In this document: positions 62,589-64,000 of the stretch, piece after piece | How the letters are laid out: each line of letters starts with the position of its first letter | Numbering within the stretch: position 1 is the first letter of the stretch | NCBI RefSeq assembly: GCF_000263635.1 | Contig: NZ_ADEV01000004.1 | Span: 287,454-351,453, forward strand | Direction: 5' to 3' | DNA: 64,000 nt | DNA from: Gardnerella greenwoodii 00703Dmash | GTDB taxonomy: Bacteria > Actinomycetota > Actinomycetes > Actinomycetales > Bifidobacteriaceae | The notes under the pieces: generated by a model | Seen by the model: only the letters and a program-made list of their open reading frames with translations | The model's database searches: none | Told to the model about the DNA's origin: nothing | Program-made: the position numbers and the translations under genes

Positions 62589-64000
62589 ATGAGTAAAGCT
62601 CAAATAGACGAATCTAAAGCTCAACAATCTTCAGGCTCGTCAACTCAAAACTCCTTAAGCATTGAGGAACAAGGCATAGATACAATCAGTGAAAGCGAGC
62701 GTAAAGGAACGCCGTCAAGCCTATTCTGGCCGTGGTTTGCAGCAAATATTTCCGTATTTGCAATGTCGTACGGAGCGTGGGCATTAGGTTTTGCAATATC
62801 CTTCTGGCAAGCAACGCTAATGACAATAATCGGCGTAATCGTATCGTTCTTGCTGGTTGGAGTAATCTCAATAGCTGGCAAACGCGGAAACGCTCCAACA
62901 ATGGTATTAACTCGCGCAACGTTCGGCGTACGCGGAGCAAATATTCCAGCAGCATTAAGTTGGATTGCAACGCTCGGCTGGGAGATTTCACTAGCAATAA
63001 CCGCAGTTCTCGCAATGGCAACAGCTGCAGAAAAACTCGGCTGGGGTAGTGGCGTGAGCGTTAAAATCGTGAGCACAATCATCGTAGTTGGATTGATTGT
63101 AATCGTTGGAATTTACGGCTACGACTTAATTATGAAGTGCCAGCAAGTTATAACAATCGTAACTGGAATAATCACTCTTGGATTCTTTGTACTAGGCTGG
63201 TGTCATATAAACTTTGATGCGATTGGCAAAATTCCAAACGGATCTCTTCCGGCAATGCTTGGCTGCTGCTTCTTCGTTATGACAGGTTTTGGCATAGGCT
63301 GGGTTAATGTTGCTGCTGATTACTCAAGATACTTGCCTAGAAAATCTTCAAATAGCGGAATCGTTTTTTGGACTACTTTTGGAGCGTCAATTGCAAACGT
63401 GTTCTTAATTTTCTACGGCCTTCTGCTTGCAGCTTCCAATATGCAATTAGCTCACAACGTTGGAAATGACCCAATCGGCGCAATTGCGGCAATACTGCCA
63501 GCGTGGTATTTGATTCCGTACACGATTGTAGCCGTGTTAGGACTTATGTCGGGCGCAATTATGGACAATTATTCTAATGGTCTTGCGTTGCTATCTTTTG
63601 GAATACGTATTCCGCGCGCTGTTGCAGCAATTATTACGGCTGTGCTAACTACTCTCGGTGTTGTTTACGTTACGTTCTTCTCCGACACGTTTATTGGACC
63701 ATTCCAAGGCTTCTTAACAACTTTGGGAGTGCCGATGGCTGTTTGGGCTGGAATGTTTACTACGGATGTGCTCGTTCGTAAAAAAGACTACTTCACTGAG
63801 GACTTGTATAAGCCGGAAGGCCGCTATGGCGCTTGGAATGTTAAAGCCTTTGCGATTCTTTGCGTTGGAACGATTGTTGGCTGGGGTTTGGTTGTAAACT
63901 CTGCAGCAAAATGGCTTACATGGCAAGGATATTTGCTTTGGATTGTTGGCGGAAAATCAAGTAGCTGGGCGGGCGCAAATCTTGGCGTAATAATTGCGCT
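62589..64000 (+). CDS. NCS1-family nucleobase/nucleoside permease (3' end missing)
   Basis: At least 470 residues to the window edge. A 40-residue Ser/Gln-rich cytoplasmic N-terminus is followed by the NCS1 start (LFWPWFAANISVFAMSYGAW) and about eleven membrane helices. TRATFGVRGANIPA, NVAADYSRYLP and a GAIMDNYSNGLALLSFG segment place it with CodB-like cytosine/purine transporters. AAGGTG precedes ATG 62589. With the kinase and glycohydrolase upstream it suggests import and use of a nucleobase or nucleoside. Confidence 0.88.
   Translation, partial: MSKAQIDESKAQQSSGSSTQNSLSIEEQGIDTISESERKGTPSSLFWPWFAANISVFAMSYGAWALGFAISFWQATLMTIIGVIVSFLLVGVISIAGKRGNAPTMVLTRATFGVRGANIPAALSWIATLGWEISLAITAVLAMATAAEKLGWGSGVSVKIVSTIIVVGLIVIVGIYGYDLIMKCQQVITIVTGIITLGFFVLGWCHINFDAIGKIPNGSLPAMLGCCFFVMTGFGIGWVNVAADYSRYLPRKSSNSGIVFWTTFGASIANVFLIFYGLLLAASNMQLAHNVGNDPIGAIAAILPAWYLIPYTIVAVLGLMSGAIMDNYSNGLALLSFGIRIPRAVAAIITAVLTTLGVVYVTFFSDTFIGPFQGFLTTLGVPMAVWAGMFTTDVLVRKKDYFTEDLYKPEGRYGAWNVKAFAILCVGTIVGWGLVVNSAAKWLTWQGYLLWIVGGKSSSWAGANLGVIIA

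Overview
The window looks like chromosome of a low-GC member of the Bifidobacteriaceae, most probably Gardnerella. The evidence is the combination of bifidobacterial gene order (rpmG next to murB, a stand-alone groES under a CIRCE element, nusA-infB-rbfA-truB-ribF), actinobacterial ribosomal proteins, cell-wall proteins ending in LAxTG sortase signals, and AT-rich intergenic DNA. I name the genus by recognition only; no database was searched.

Layout. 1-0.8 kb: end of rplJ and rplL. 0.9-4.0 kb: an accessory-looking stretch with arrays of DNA palindromes, two poly-G tracts, an LAKTG surface protein and a higBA toxin-antitoxin pair read leftward. 4.1-9.5 kb: a three-gene unit with an FHA-domain protein, a 1249-residue helicase-like protein whose P-loop appears lost, and a 68-residue protein. 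9.6-12 kb: an FmdB-type zinc ribbon, a SAF-domain membrane protein and another membrane protein. 12-17.6 kb: groES, a hisC-like aminotransferase, tRNA-Tyr/Thr/Met with rpmG, murB and an amino-acid permease. 17.7-25.7 kb: fdxA, dinB (minus strand), an EamA exporter, tRNA-Ser, a large LAVTG adhesin with a possible thioester domain, a CsoR-like regulator, a YigZ/IMPACT protein and a helical-repeat protein. 25.7-32.1 kb: malQ, rplM-rpsI and adhE with a Rex- or CRP-like palindrome upstream.

32.4-47.3 kb is the S10-spc-alpha ribosomal superoperon, from rpsJ through rplQ, including secY, adk, infA and rpoA. After it come a DUF2974-like hydrolase, truA, tRNA-Ser(CGA), a DUF4143-type ATPase behind a double palindromic operator, a small membrane protein and a lipoprotein (both minus strand). 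53.1-60.3 kb carries nusA-infB-rbfA-truB-ribF. The window ends with an ADP-ribosylglycohydrolase, a PfkB kinase and a truncated NCS1 permease, which together suggest salvage of a nucleoside or ADP-ribose-like compound.

The housekeeping regions are ordinary. The most unusual material is at 0.9-9.5 kb: three families of palindromes that all have an 8-nt centre, homopolymer tracts next to a surface-protein gene and next to the FHA operon, and the FHA/dead-helicase gene set. A second theme is short tandem repeats inside or just upstream of genes (yigZ, pfkB, the adhesin promoter), which look like slippage-prone sites. Several genes lack a Shine-Dalgarno sequence and have a -10 box about 7 nt before the start codon, suggesting leaderless transcripts.
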